From Rhodoblastus sp963736175 (GTDB taxonomy: Bacteria; Pseudomonadota; Alphaproteobacteria; Rhizobiales; Beijerinckiaceae), in assembly GCA_963736175.1 (NCBI GenBank), contig CAVTNU010000007.1, forward strand, positions 68,450 to 132,449: DNA of 64,000 bases. Reading direction: 5' to 3'. Made by a program: the position numbers and the translations under genes. Position 1 is the first letter of the stretch; every line of letters begins with the position of its first letter. Of this stretch, positions 37,363 to 44,707 are shown piece after piece. A model generated the notes under the pieces. It was not told the origin of the DNA, did not search any database, and was given only the letters and a program-made list of their open reading frames with translations.

Positions 37363-37414
37363 AAAGATAATAGGTAAAGACGGTCCTGTCACCGTAATTC
37401 TGTCACCGTAATTC
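37329..37414. repeat. REPIN: two inverted REP sequences with a 16-bp spacer
   Basis: The left arm 37329-37356 (GAATTACGGTGACAGG then CCCGTCTTTACC) and the right arm 37373-37400 are inverted copies, 27 of 28 positions matching, around TTTTAGAAAGATAATA. A further half copy (TGTCACCGTAATTC, 37401-37414) is attached directly to the right and touches the 84-bp repeat. This is the architecture of a REPIN mobilised by a RAYT. Confidence 0.88.
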
Positions 37415-37497
37415 AATCTCCGAATTGAGGCGCAGACGCACCGCGTGGCCACAGGCCGTTTCACGGACAAGGCGCGGCCCGAACTGTAGAGCGTGAA
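37414..37497 (+). repeat. Right copy of 84-bp direct repeat resembling a LOG-gene 3' end
   Basis: Matches 34830-34913 at 83 of 84 positions, same orientation, 2,584 bp apart. This copy keeps the TAG stop at the position where the intact LOG gene (28632-29234) ends. It ends 28 bp before the stop of the XRE regulator gene on the other strand. Confidence 0.9.
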
Positions 37498-37525
37498 GCC
37501 GCCGTGGCGCGTTTGGATTATCGTT

Positions 37526-37984
37526 TTATTCCGCGCGCGTTCGCAGAATGGCTTTGACGGCCTCGATTTGCGCCGCGTCGGCCTTCGCCAGACGATCGCG
37601 CAGATAGGCCCAATCGGGAAAGGCGGGCGCTGGATCGGCGACAATATCTTCGAGCGGGGCGTCCAGCGCCCTGGCGACGCGCGCCAGCAGCGTGATGGAC
37701 ATATTGCCGCGTCCGGCTTCAAGTTGGGCGACATAGCGCTCCGACAGCTCCGCGGCGATCGCCAACGCCCGTTGCGACAGGCCGCGAACGCCGCGCAGGC
37801 GCCGCACCCTTTGCCCGATCAGCGTCAGCAGCGGAAAGTCCTGCGCGCCCTTGTCGCCGATTTTGATGATTTCGCCCTCGTCGGCGGGCGTTTTCGCGAC
37901 GGCTTCAGGCGGCAGCCGGTCCCGCGCTTCGCTGTCGCGCGAGCCTTCGGCGCGATCGGCGAGTATCCTGACGTCTGCGCTCAT
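37526..37984 (-). CDS. XRE-family helix-turn-helix regulator, possibly shortened
   Basis: 152 residues with a Cro/C1-type HTH (about 60-115): IGQRVRRLRGVRGLSQRALA and SERYVAQLEAGRGNMSI. This HTH resembles that of BzdR/BoxR-type regulators, in which a shikimate-kinase-like effector domain follows; here the protein stops about 30 residues after the HTH. The end lies close to the accessory scar's right border (37497), so a lost effector domain is possible but not shown. ATG 37984 has GGTGGA upstream. Targets unknown. Confidence 0.8.
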   Translation of the reverse strand: MSADVRILADRAEGSRDSEARDRLPPEAVAKTPADEGEIIKIGDKGAQDFPLLTLIGQRVRRLRGVRGLSQRALAIAAELSERYVAQLEAGRGNMSITLLARVARALDAPLEDIVADPAPAFPDWAYLRDRLAKADAAQIEAVKAILRTRAE

Positions 37985-38114
37985 ATTTCCACCACGGAGC
38001 GCTGGCCGCTCAGCCGTTTTTTCGGTCGGCGATGTCTTAGTTCCTGCCCGCCGACAAGGCAAGAGCCCGCGCCGCGCGGCGCGAACTCCACAGGCAAAAA
38101 AGACGGAAGGCGGT

Positions 38115-38843
38115 CTATTGCTGCGGCGTTTGCGCGTCGCCCTTGATGAGACCGCGGTTGGTCACCACGACCCATTCGTGGCCGCGTTTTTCGATGGCTT
38201 CGACGCGCGCGCCGCCGGGCAGCAGATCGCCGGGGCCGACTTCCTCCAGGCCGCTGCGCCCTTCCACCAGCGCCATGCCGTTGTAAGTCTGACGCAGGAC
38301 GAAGCTCGAATAGAGGCTGTCGTTACGCGCGCTCGCGTCAGTTTTGGCGGTCTGTTTGGCGAGGGGCGCGGGCTCGGGCTTCGGCACGCTCGCTACGGGC
38401 GTCCGGTCGATGTTGGACATGGCTTCGATCTTCTGAAGTGCGCTCGTCAGCTTCGCATTGGCCGCTTCCGCCTCGACGCCTTTGGCGGCGATGGCCTTCT
38501 CGATCGACGCGACCGCCGAATGGAGGGCCTGGATGTCCTGCGCTTTGGCCTGACGCAGGCCCTCCACCTTGACGTGCAAGCCGTCGAGCTGGGCGTGCAG
38601 GTCGGCCAGTTTCTGATTCTGGGTTTGCAACGCCTGGATGGTGTTGGCGTTTTCAGAGTGTTGGAAGCTGTAGGCGCCCAACCCCCAGCCAAGCGCCAGC
38701 GTCAGCGTCAAGGCGCCGATTTGAACGCCGAACCGGCTCCAGAACGGCATTTGCTTTGGGTTGACGAGGGTCTCGACCGGCGTTTCGCCGGCGCTCCGCG
38801 TCGGCCCGTATTCTTCAGGCTTTAATTCGACGAGCGCATTCAT
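38115..38843 (-). CDS. Single-pass membrane protein with coiled coil, function unknown
   Basis: 242 residues: a short cytoplasmic N-terminus, one span (about 37-57, IGALTLTLALGWGLGAYSF), a coiled coil of about 80 residues (IQALQTQNQKLADLHAQL), a Pro/Ala linker, and a C-terminal compact domain (ALVEGRSGLEEVGPGDLLPG). The last part resembles conserved hypothetical proteins of Hyphomicrobiales; I do not know a function. ATG 38843 has GGGAGCGG upstream. A CtrA-like box lies about 100 bp upstream. It lies downstream of opgH on the same strand, with 109 bp between. Confidence 0.75.
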   Translation of the reverse strand: MNALVELKPEEYGPTRSAGETPVETLVNPKQMPFWSRFGVQIGALTLTLALGWGLGAYSFQHSENANTIQALQTQNQKLADLHAQLDGLHVKVEGLRQAKAQDIQALHSAVASIEKAIAAKGVEAEAANAKLTSALQKIEAMSNIDRTPVASVPKPEPAPLAKQTAKTDASARNDSLYSSFVLRQTYNGMALVEGRSGLEEVGPGDLLPGGARVEAIEKRGHEWVVVTNRGLIKGDAQTPQQ

Positions 38844-38941
38844 GCGTCCGCTCCCGTAAGTCGATTGACGCATCGGCCGGCGCGCGACGCCAACGCGGGT
38901 CAATCGGCGAATTGACCAGCAGCGAGCTTCGCGTAACGCTG

Positions 38942-38956
38942 TTAACGTTCGGTTAA
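38942..38956 (-). promoter_or_regulatory. Possible CtrA-binding box
   Basis: On the minus strand it reads TTAACCGAACGTTAAC (38956 to 38941), i.e. TTAA-N7-TTAAC. It overlaps the stop of opgH and lies about 100 bp upstream of the coiled-coil membrane protein gene. Motif seen directly; regulation inferred. Confidence 0.45.
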
Positions 38957-41169
38957 GCCGCCGTCTCTTCCGCAACGGCTTCGCCGTTGTCGGGGCGGCG
39001 GGCGGGCAGACGCGCCAACAGGCCGATCAAGGCGCGGTCGTGCAGGACCACCATGCGCTCCTTCGGCGTAAGCCAGGCGATCGCGTCGTCCAGGCACAGG
39101 GAGTCGTTGAGCTTGGCGATCGCCAGGGCGCGCTCCTGGCTGATGTCGCCGCGCGCGCGCAGTTTGCCGGCGGGCAGAAAGACCTGGTGAACTTCACGAA
39201 ACTGGCTGTCCGCGCAGATGGCGCGCAGCGCGTCCGCGCCGTCCTGGCCGCTGGCCGCCAATTGCTCGGCCAGCTCATTGGCGCGCACGGCGATTTGCGG
39301 CGGATGGGTTTCCTCGGGCGTCGCCAGAATGCCGATGCGCCTGAGCGCCAGGCCGATCGAACGCTGGCCGCTCGCCCAGGACAGCAGGATGGCCAGGATC
39401 AGGCCGGCGATCGTCGGCGACATCCAGGCCACCAGCGAGGGCGAAATCAGCAGGCCGGCGATCAGCGTCAGAACGCCCAGCATGACATGGGAGCGATGGC
39501 GGCGCACGATCGCCTTGAACGGAATGGAGCCGTCGTCGCGCCGCTGCGGCTCCCAGCCGGTGTCGAAGCCGAACAAGATATGCAGGACGTGCCCGGTCTG
39601 AATCAGCATCATGATCGGCGCGAGAAGCGAGGAAAGGACGATTTCGACCAGAGACGAGAGGATGAGCCGGATAGCGCCGCCGGCGCCGCGCCGCAACGGG
39701 CCGTCGATGAGGGCGAGAATCAAGCCGAAGAATTTCGGCGCCAGCAGGATGCTCATGGTGACGCCGAACAACCAGAGCGAACGCTCCGCGTCGAATCGCG
39801 GCCAGGTCGGAAACAGGGCAAAATCGCCGGTGAAATATTCGGGGCGGATATAGCTCGCCTGGAACACCAGCAAGATACCGACGATGAGTTGGAACATCCA
39901 CAGCGGCGAGGCCAGGTAGCCCATGATGCCGGTCATGAAATGCTGGCGCGAGGCGGGATGCAGGCCTCGCGTCGGCAACAGCCGTGTATGCTGCAGATTG
40001 CCCTGACACCAGCGCCGGTCGCGCGCCGCCACGTCGATCAGCGAAGGCGGGCTTTCCTCATACGAGCCGCCCAGAGCTGGCAGCATGTAGACAGCATAGC
40101 CGGCGCGCCGGATCAGCGCCGCTTCAACGAAGTCGTGGCTCAGAATATGGCCGCCGAACGGCGGTTTGCCTTTCAGGTGCGGCAGTCCGCAATGGGCGGC
40201 GAAAGCCTCGGTGCGGATGATGGCGTTATGGCCCCAGTAATTGCCGTCGCGACCCATCCAGACCGACAGGCCGTCGGCGATCACCGGACCATAGATGCGC
40301 GCGGCGAATTGCTGCACGCGCGCGAACAGCGTGTTGCGGTTGATGATCAGCGGCAGGGTCTGAATGATGCCGGCGTCCGGGTCGTTCTCCATCGCCGACG
40401 CGAGGCAGACGATGGCGTGACCGGTCATCAGGCTGTCGGCGTCGAGTACGACCATGTGCTCGTAAGCGCCGCCCCAACGGGTGACGAAATCGGCGATATT
40501 GCCAGCCTTGCGCGCCAGATTTTTCGGTCGGTGACGATAGAAGATCCGCGCCTTCGGCCCCAGCCTGTCGCGCATCGCCAGAAACGCCCGCTCTTCGGCG
40601 ATCCAGACGTCGGGATCAGTGGTGTCGGACAGAAAGAACCAGTCAAAATGCGCGCCGAGTCCGGTTTGCTCGACGTCTTCGTAAATGGCCTGCAAGGCGC
40701 CGAACACGCGCGCCGGCGCTTCATTGTAAATTGGCATGACGACGGCGGTGTGTTTGCTCAGCGCGGTCGGATTTGGCGGGGATTTCGGTCTGACGAACAG
40801 CAAATGGAAAAAGCCGACGACGCCGCTTGAGAACGCCAGCGCGATCCAGGAAAAATTCGCCAGAAACAGAATGAGCAGCGCCCATTTGAGCAACGTCACG
40901 CCGCCGACGTCGACGACGCGGTACATTTCATAGGCGCCGTAAGCGGTCAGCGCAAACCCGCCGCCGAAAACGGCCAGACGCGAGATAATATGGCTGGAGG
41001 CCAATTGCGGCTCCGTCCACGCCCGACGTTCCGTCGCCGCGTCGAAGCGCGTCAGGCTTTGCGTCGGCATTTCCAAATGCGACTCCGGCGGCATGGCCGC
41101 CCCGATTTTCGCGGGCGTCGCGGCGTCGCTGGCGTGAAGGTCGGGGGCAAGTTCGGTCAAGGCGTCCAT
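38953..41169 (-). CDS. opgH: Glucan biosynthesis glucosyltransferase OpgH/MdoH
   Basis: Inner-membrane GT2 transferase that polymerises glucose from UDP-glucose into the beta-1,2 backbone of osmoregulated periplasmic glucans. 738 residues with several spans: two before and at least five after the cytoplasmic catalytic domain. Catalytic features are VVLDADSLM (DxD), SHDFVEAALIRRAGY and RDRRWCQGNLQH (the QxxRW-type signature). Its first 13 bp overlap the end of opgG, so the two are one operon. Length is slightly below that of E. coli OpgH. No defect is seen. Confidence 0.96.
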   Translation of the reverse strand: MDALTELAPDLHASDAATPAKIGAAMPPESHLEMPTQSLTRFDAATERRAWTEPQLASSHIISRLAVFGGGFALTAYGAYEMYRVVDVGGVTLLKWALLILFLANFSWIALAFSSGVVGFFHLLFVRPKSPPNPTALSKHTAVVMPIYNEAPARVFGALQAIYEDVEQTGLGAHFDWFFLSDTTDPDVWIAEERAFLAMRDRLGPKARIFYRHRPKNLARKAGNIADFVTRWGGAYEHMVVLDADSLMTGHAIVCLASAMENDPDAGIIQTLPLIINRNTLFARVQQFAARIYGPVIADGLSVWMGRDGNYWGHNAIIRTEAFAAHCGLPHLKGKPPFGGHILSHDFVEAALIRRAGYAVYMLPALGGSYEESPPSLIDVAARDRRWCQGNLQHTRLLPTRGLHPASRQHFMTGIMGYLASPLWMFQLIVGILLVFQASYIRPEYFTGDFALFPTWPRFDAERSLWLFGVTMSILLAPKFFGLILALIDGPLRRGAGGAIRLILSSLVEIVLSSLLAPIMMLIQTGHVLHILFGFDTGWEPQRRDDGSIPFKAIVRRHRSHVMLGVLTLIAGLLISPSLVAWMSPTIAGLILAILLSWASGQRSIGLALRRIGILATPEETHPPQIAVRANELAEQLAASGQDGADALRAICADSQFREVHQVFLPAGKLRARGDISQERALAIAKLNDSLCLDDAIAWLTPKERMVVLHDRALIGLLARLPARRPDNGEAVAEETAA

Positions 41170-42692
41170 CGATATAGCCAGGTCTCGCTGATTGGCGCGC
41201 CGGCTGATTCAAGAACCAGCCGCATTTCGCAGGAGTTTTCGCTCCCGGGGTCAATTTCGAACAGAATGCGGCAACTCTTGCGCTCGCGCGACAAGAATAC
41301 GCGGGTTGCGACGAGCGCGCCCGGCGAGCCGGTCAGGTTCGCCTTGACGTCGGGAACGCGCGCCGCGTCGGCGAAAATATCGCCGCGAAAATCGACCAGA
41401 AAACGGCGGCGTTTGCCGCTCTGGCCGCGTCCGCCGCGCACGCCCTGAACGAAAGCGAGATCGGGGCTTGAAGGCGGATTCCAGCACCAGAACTGGCGAT
41501 AGGCGAAACGCGCTTCCTGGCCGGCGGCGAGGGGCGCTTTTGGCCGCCAGTAGGCGATTATGTTCTGCGCGCTTTCCGAATCGGACGGAATCTCGATGAG
41601 TTGCACTGCGCCCGGGCCCCAGTCGCCGATCGGTTCGATCCACAGCGAAGGCTTGTTTTCCCAATGCTGGTCGTCGTCCTGGTAATGGTCGAAGTCGCGG
41701 TCACGCTGCAGAAAGCCAAAGCCCTTGGGGTTTTCATCGACGAACGCCGAAATTTGCAGGGATTCGCGGTTCGAAACCGGCCGCCAGACCCATTCGTTGC
41801 GGCCGGTCAATAGTTGCAGACCGCCCGTTTCGGCGACGGCGACGCGCACGTCGTCGTTCTTGCGCCGGTCGATTGGACCGAACAAGCCGATCGCGCTCAT
41901 CGTCGCGACGCCGAGGTTGTCTATTGGCGCGCGCGCGAACAGCGTGCATTCGGTGTCGATGATGGTGGCGTCGCCCGGATGCAGGGTGAAGCGATAGGCG
42001 CCGCTGACGCTTTCGGAATCGAGCAGAGCATGGATGGTCAGGGCGTTCGCCGCCAGCGTCGGCTTTTCGATCCAGATGGCGCGAAAGAAGGGGAACTCCT
42101 CGCCCCTGGGGTCGGCGGTGCGGATCGAAAGGGCGCGCGCCGTCGCGCCGAAACTCTGGCCGCGCGCCAGCGCGCGGAAAAAGCTGGCGCCTTGAAAGAT
42201 CGCCGTTTCGCGCAAAGCGCCGTCGCCTTGCGGCAGCAGGATGCGGAAGCCGGAAAAATCTAGGTTTTTCAAGTTTGGCGGCGTTTTCAGGTCGCCGAAA
42301 TTGAACATCGACTGGTCATAGGTCAGGCGGCGCGTCATGCCGCTTTCGACCAGATTGATCTGCATGGGCGCCGAAAAGATAAAGCCGCGATGCAACGGCT
42401 CGATCGCGAAGCCGGTCGGATCGCCGCTCCAGATTCGGCCCTCCGGCCGCGTCCGGATAGCGCTGTAAGCCTCATAGCTGAGATTGGCGAAGGGATCGGG
42501 GAGGTCGCTGGCCAGCGCCTTGAAGGGCTTGGCGGCAAGCGCGCGGGCCGCGTCCGTCACATTGCCGGGCGCGAACGGCGCGATTTCGCCCGCGACCGCT
42601 GGCTGCGCCTGAGCGGCGGCGAATCGGTCGTATGTCGCCATGCTGACGGCGCCGCTTGCCGCCAATTTCAATAAGGCCCGTCTTTGCAACAT
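41157..42692 (-). CDS. opgG: Glucan biosynthesis protein OpgG/OpgD family
   Basis: Periplasmic partner of OpgH needed to form or branch periplasmic glucan. 511 residues; the N-terminus LQRRALLKLAASGAVSMA is a twin-arginine-type signal (RRALLK), which is more like OpgD than the Sec-exported E. coli OpgG. Family stretches include YDQSMFNFGDL and IWIEKPTLAANALTIHALLD, and the C-terminal Ig-like domain is present. ATG 42692 is chosen because it gives the signal; the frame upstream is antisense to glmU. OpgG versus OpgD cannot be settled by eye. Confidence 0.93.
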   Translation of the reverse strand: MLQRRALLKLAASGAVSMATYDRFAAAQAQPAVAGEIAPFAPGNVTDAARALAAKPFKALASDLPDPFANLSYEAYSAIRTRPEGRIWSGDPTGFAIEPLHRGFIFSAPMQINLVESGMTRRLTYDQSMFNFGDLKTPPNLKNLDFSGFRILLPQGDGALRETAIFQGASFFRALARGQSFGATARALSIRTADPRGEEFPFFRAIWIEKPTLAANALTIHALLDSESVSGAYRFTLHPGDATIIDTECTLFARAPIDNLGVATMSAIGLFGPIDRRKNDDVRVAVAETGGLQLLTGRNEWVWRPVSNRESLQISAFVDENPKGFGFLQRDRDFDHYQDDDQHWENKPSLWIEPIGDWGPGAVQLIEIPSDSESAQNIIAYWRPKAPLAAGQEARFAYRQFWCWNPPSSPDLAFVQGVRGGRGQSGKRRRFLVDFRGDIFADAARVPDVKANLTGSPGALVATRVFLSRERKSCRILFEIDPGSENSCEMRLVLESAGAPISETWLYRWTP

Positions 42693-42881
42693 GTTTTCTA
42701 GCTTTTTCGATTCCGGCGCGCTGTGTCGGCGCGATCTATACCGTATTATTTTACGGCGGCGAGATGGATTTTTATCGCTTTTTGTGTAATCGGCCGCAAT
42801 GTTCGCCAGTTCTTCGGTTTGGCTCTCTTTTTCGCGACGCCGGATCAGGCCTCGCACGCCATCGTTCACAAGGATCGTCCG

Positions 42882-44294
42882 ATGCCCATACTCCCCAAAG
42901 CCCCGTCCTGTCTCGCTATTGTTCTGGCGGCGGGCGAAGGCAAGAGGATGCGCTCGTCGCTTCCCAAGGCGCTGCACAAAGTCGCCGGACGCTCGATGCT
43001 GGCGCATGTGCTGGCGGCGGCGGGGCGGGCCGGCGCCGACGCGCTGGCGGTGGTCGTCGGTCCAGACCGCGCCGATGTGGCGGCGGAAGCCCGAAAATTC
43101 GCCGACAAGTGCGAGATTTTCGTTCAAAACGAGCGCCTTGGCACGGCCCATGCGGTCTTGGCGGCGAGCGACGCCCTGGCGCGCGGCTATGATGACGTCC
43201 TGATCCTGTTCGCCGATACGCCGCTGGCGCAAGCCTCGACCTTTCAGGTTTTGCGGCGAAAGCGCGCCCAGGGGGCGGGCGTCGTCGCGCTGGGTTTCGA
43301 GCCCGCCGAACCGGATGGGTATGGACGCCTGCTCACTGACAAGGCCGGCGGATTGGTCGCGATTTGCGAACATAAGGACGCCAGCGCGTCCGAGCGCGCG
43401 GTCAGGCTGTGCAACGCCGGACTGATGGCGCTTGACGGCGCCAGGGCGCTGGAATGGCTGGACGCGGTCTCCAACGACAACGCGCAGAAGGAATATTACC
43501 TCACCGACGTCGTCGCGCTCGCCCGCGCCAGCGGGGCCGCGGCCGCCATCGCGCTTGCCGGCGCGGACGAGGTGATGGGCGTCAACGACAAGATCCAGCT
43601 CGCTCAGGCCGAAATGCTCATGCAGCTTCGCCTGCGCGAAGCGGCGATGCGCGACGGCGTGACCCTGATCGCGCCGGAGACCGTGTTTTTCAGTTACGAC
43701 ACGCGGATCGGGCCCGAGACGGTCGTCGAACCGCATGTCGTGTTCGGACCCGGCGTGAACATCGCGAAGGGCGCGACGATCCACGCTTTTTCCCATCTTG
43801 AGGGCGCCAATGTCGGGGAGGGGGCGAGCGTCGGCCCGTTCGCGCGGCTGCGTCCTGGCGCAAATCTCGCCAAGGAAGCCAAGGTCGGCAATTTCGTCGA
43901 AGTGAAACAGGCGGAAATCGGCGCCGGGGCCAAAATCAGCCACCTCACCTATATCGGCGACGCCGACGTCGGTCCGCGCGCCAATATCGGCGCCGGAACA
44001 ATCACCTGCAATTACGATGGCTACGGCAAGTACCGCACCAACATCGGCGCGGACGCCTTCATCGGCTCGAATTCGGCGCTCGTCGCGCCGGTGACGATCG
44101 GCGAGGGCGCCTTCGTCGGCTCCGGCTCGGTGGTGACCGAAAATGTCGAGCCGCACGCTCTGGCGCTGGCGCGCGCCCGGCAGGTCGCCTTTCCCGGCTG
44201 GGCCGCCGCGTTCGCCCGGAAGATGGCGGCGGTCAAGGCGGCGAGGGCCAAGGACAAGGCCAAGGACAAGCCCGGACCTGAGCCAAAGTCTTGA
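42882..44294 (+). CDS. glmU: Bifunctional GlmU: glucosamine-1-P acetyltransferase / GlcNAc-1-P uridyltransferase
   Basis: Makes UDP-GlcNAc for peptidoglycan and LPS. 470 residues: an N-terminal nucleotidyltransferase with AIVLAAGEGKRMRS, and a C-terminal left-handed beta-helix of hexapeptide repeats (from about 260) with the acetyltransferase signature GAGTITCNYDGYGKYRT. A Lys/Ala-rich tail ends the protein. ATG 42882 follows AAGGAT; the longer frame upstream lies in the opgG promoter. It is divergent from opgG, and glmS follows after a 272-bp repeat element. Confidence 0.96.
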   Translation: MPILPKAPSCLAIVLAAGEGKRMRSSLPKALHKVAGRSMLAHVLAAAGRAGADALAVVVGPDRADVAAEARKFADKCEIFVQNERLGTAHAVLAASDALARGYDDVLILFADTPLAQASTFQVLRRKRAQGAGVVALGFEPAEPDGYGRLLTDKAGGLVAICEHKDASASERAVRLCNAGLMALDGARALEWLDAVSNDNAQKEYYLTDVVALARASGAAAAIALAGADEVMGVNDKIQLAQAEMLMQLRLREAAMRDGVTLIAPETVFFSYDTRIGPETVVEPHVVFGPGVNIAKGATIHAFSHLEGANVGEGASVGPFARLRPGANLAKEAKVGNFVEVKQAEIGAGAKISHLTYIGDADVGPRANIGAGTITCNYDGYGKYRTNIGADAFIGSNSALVAPVTIGEGAFVGSGSVVTENVEPHALALARARQVAFPGWAAAFARKMAAVKAARAKDKAKDKPGPEPKS

Positions 44295-44390
44295 ATTTCG
44301 CGCCCGACGCGCTTGCGGGCCACGCCATTTCGGAACATCGCCGTCACATTTTGTCACGCAAATTGACTTGAAGCCTTGTCGCGGCGCGGT

Positions 44391-44662
44391 TTAGAGCATG
44401 TTGTCCTCATATGGTATCGCCTGCGCCGATCGCTTTTGCTTTAGGGGCAGGAGAAGGGCGAAGGCCGTGTCGGGGACACGGCCAAGCCGTTCGACGCACC
44501 CATGAGGCAAAAGCGGCCGGCCCTTCGGGTTGCGCTGCGACGGCCGCCCGCTGCGTCGGCGCGCTTGCCCGATGCGCCAGCATCGCGCTGCGCGCGCCTC
44601 CTGGCGGATCGACTCGCCGCAGCGCAACGCAGATGGTTCCATATGAGAACAACATGCTCTAA
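44391..44662. mobile_element. 272-bp MITE-like element with 24-bp terminal inverted repeats
   Basis: The ends TTAGAGCATGTTGTCCTCAT+ATGG (44391-44414) and CCATATGAGAACAACATGCT+CTAA (44639-44662) are inverted copies with one mismatch. The interior is GC-rich, holds a hairpin (GGCCGTGT-CGGGG-ACACGGCC, 44463-44483) and no credible protein; short frames on both strands are Arg-rich. A solo copy of the left end lies at 61098-61134. It lies between glmU and glmS and could affect glmS transcription. No transposase is in the window. Confidence 0.78.
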
Positions 44663-44707
44663 CCCTTGCATGAAATCGCTCAACTTTGATTTTGGAGTTT
44701 TTCGCCT

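Noticed and set aside
34830..37497. Integrative element with att sites
   Set aside because: The direct repeats look like att sites, but no integrase, excisionase or tRNA target is present; recorded only as a bracketed accessory segment.
39040..40830. 596-residue plus-strand frame opposite opgH
   Set aside because: Antisense shadow of a conserved glucosyltransferase.
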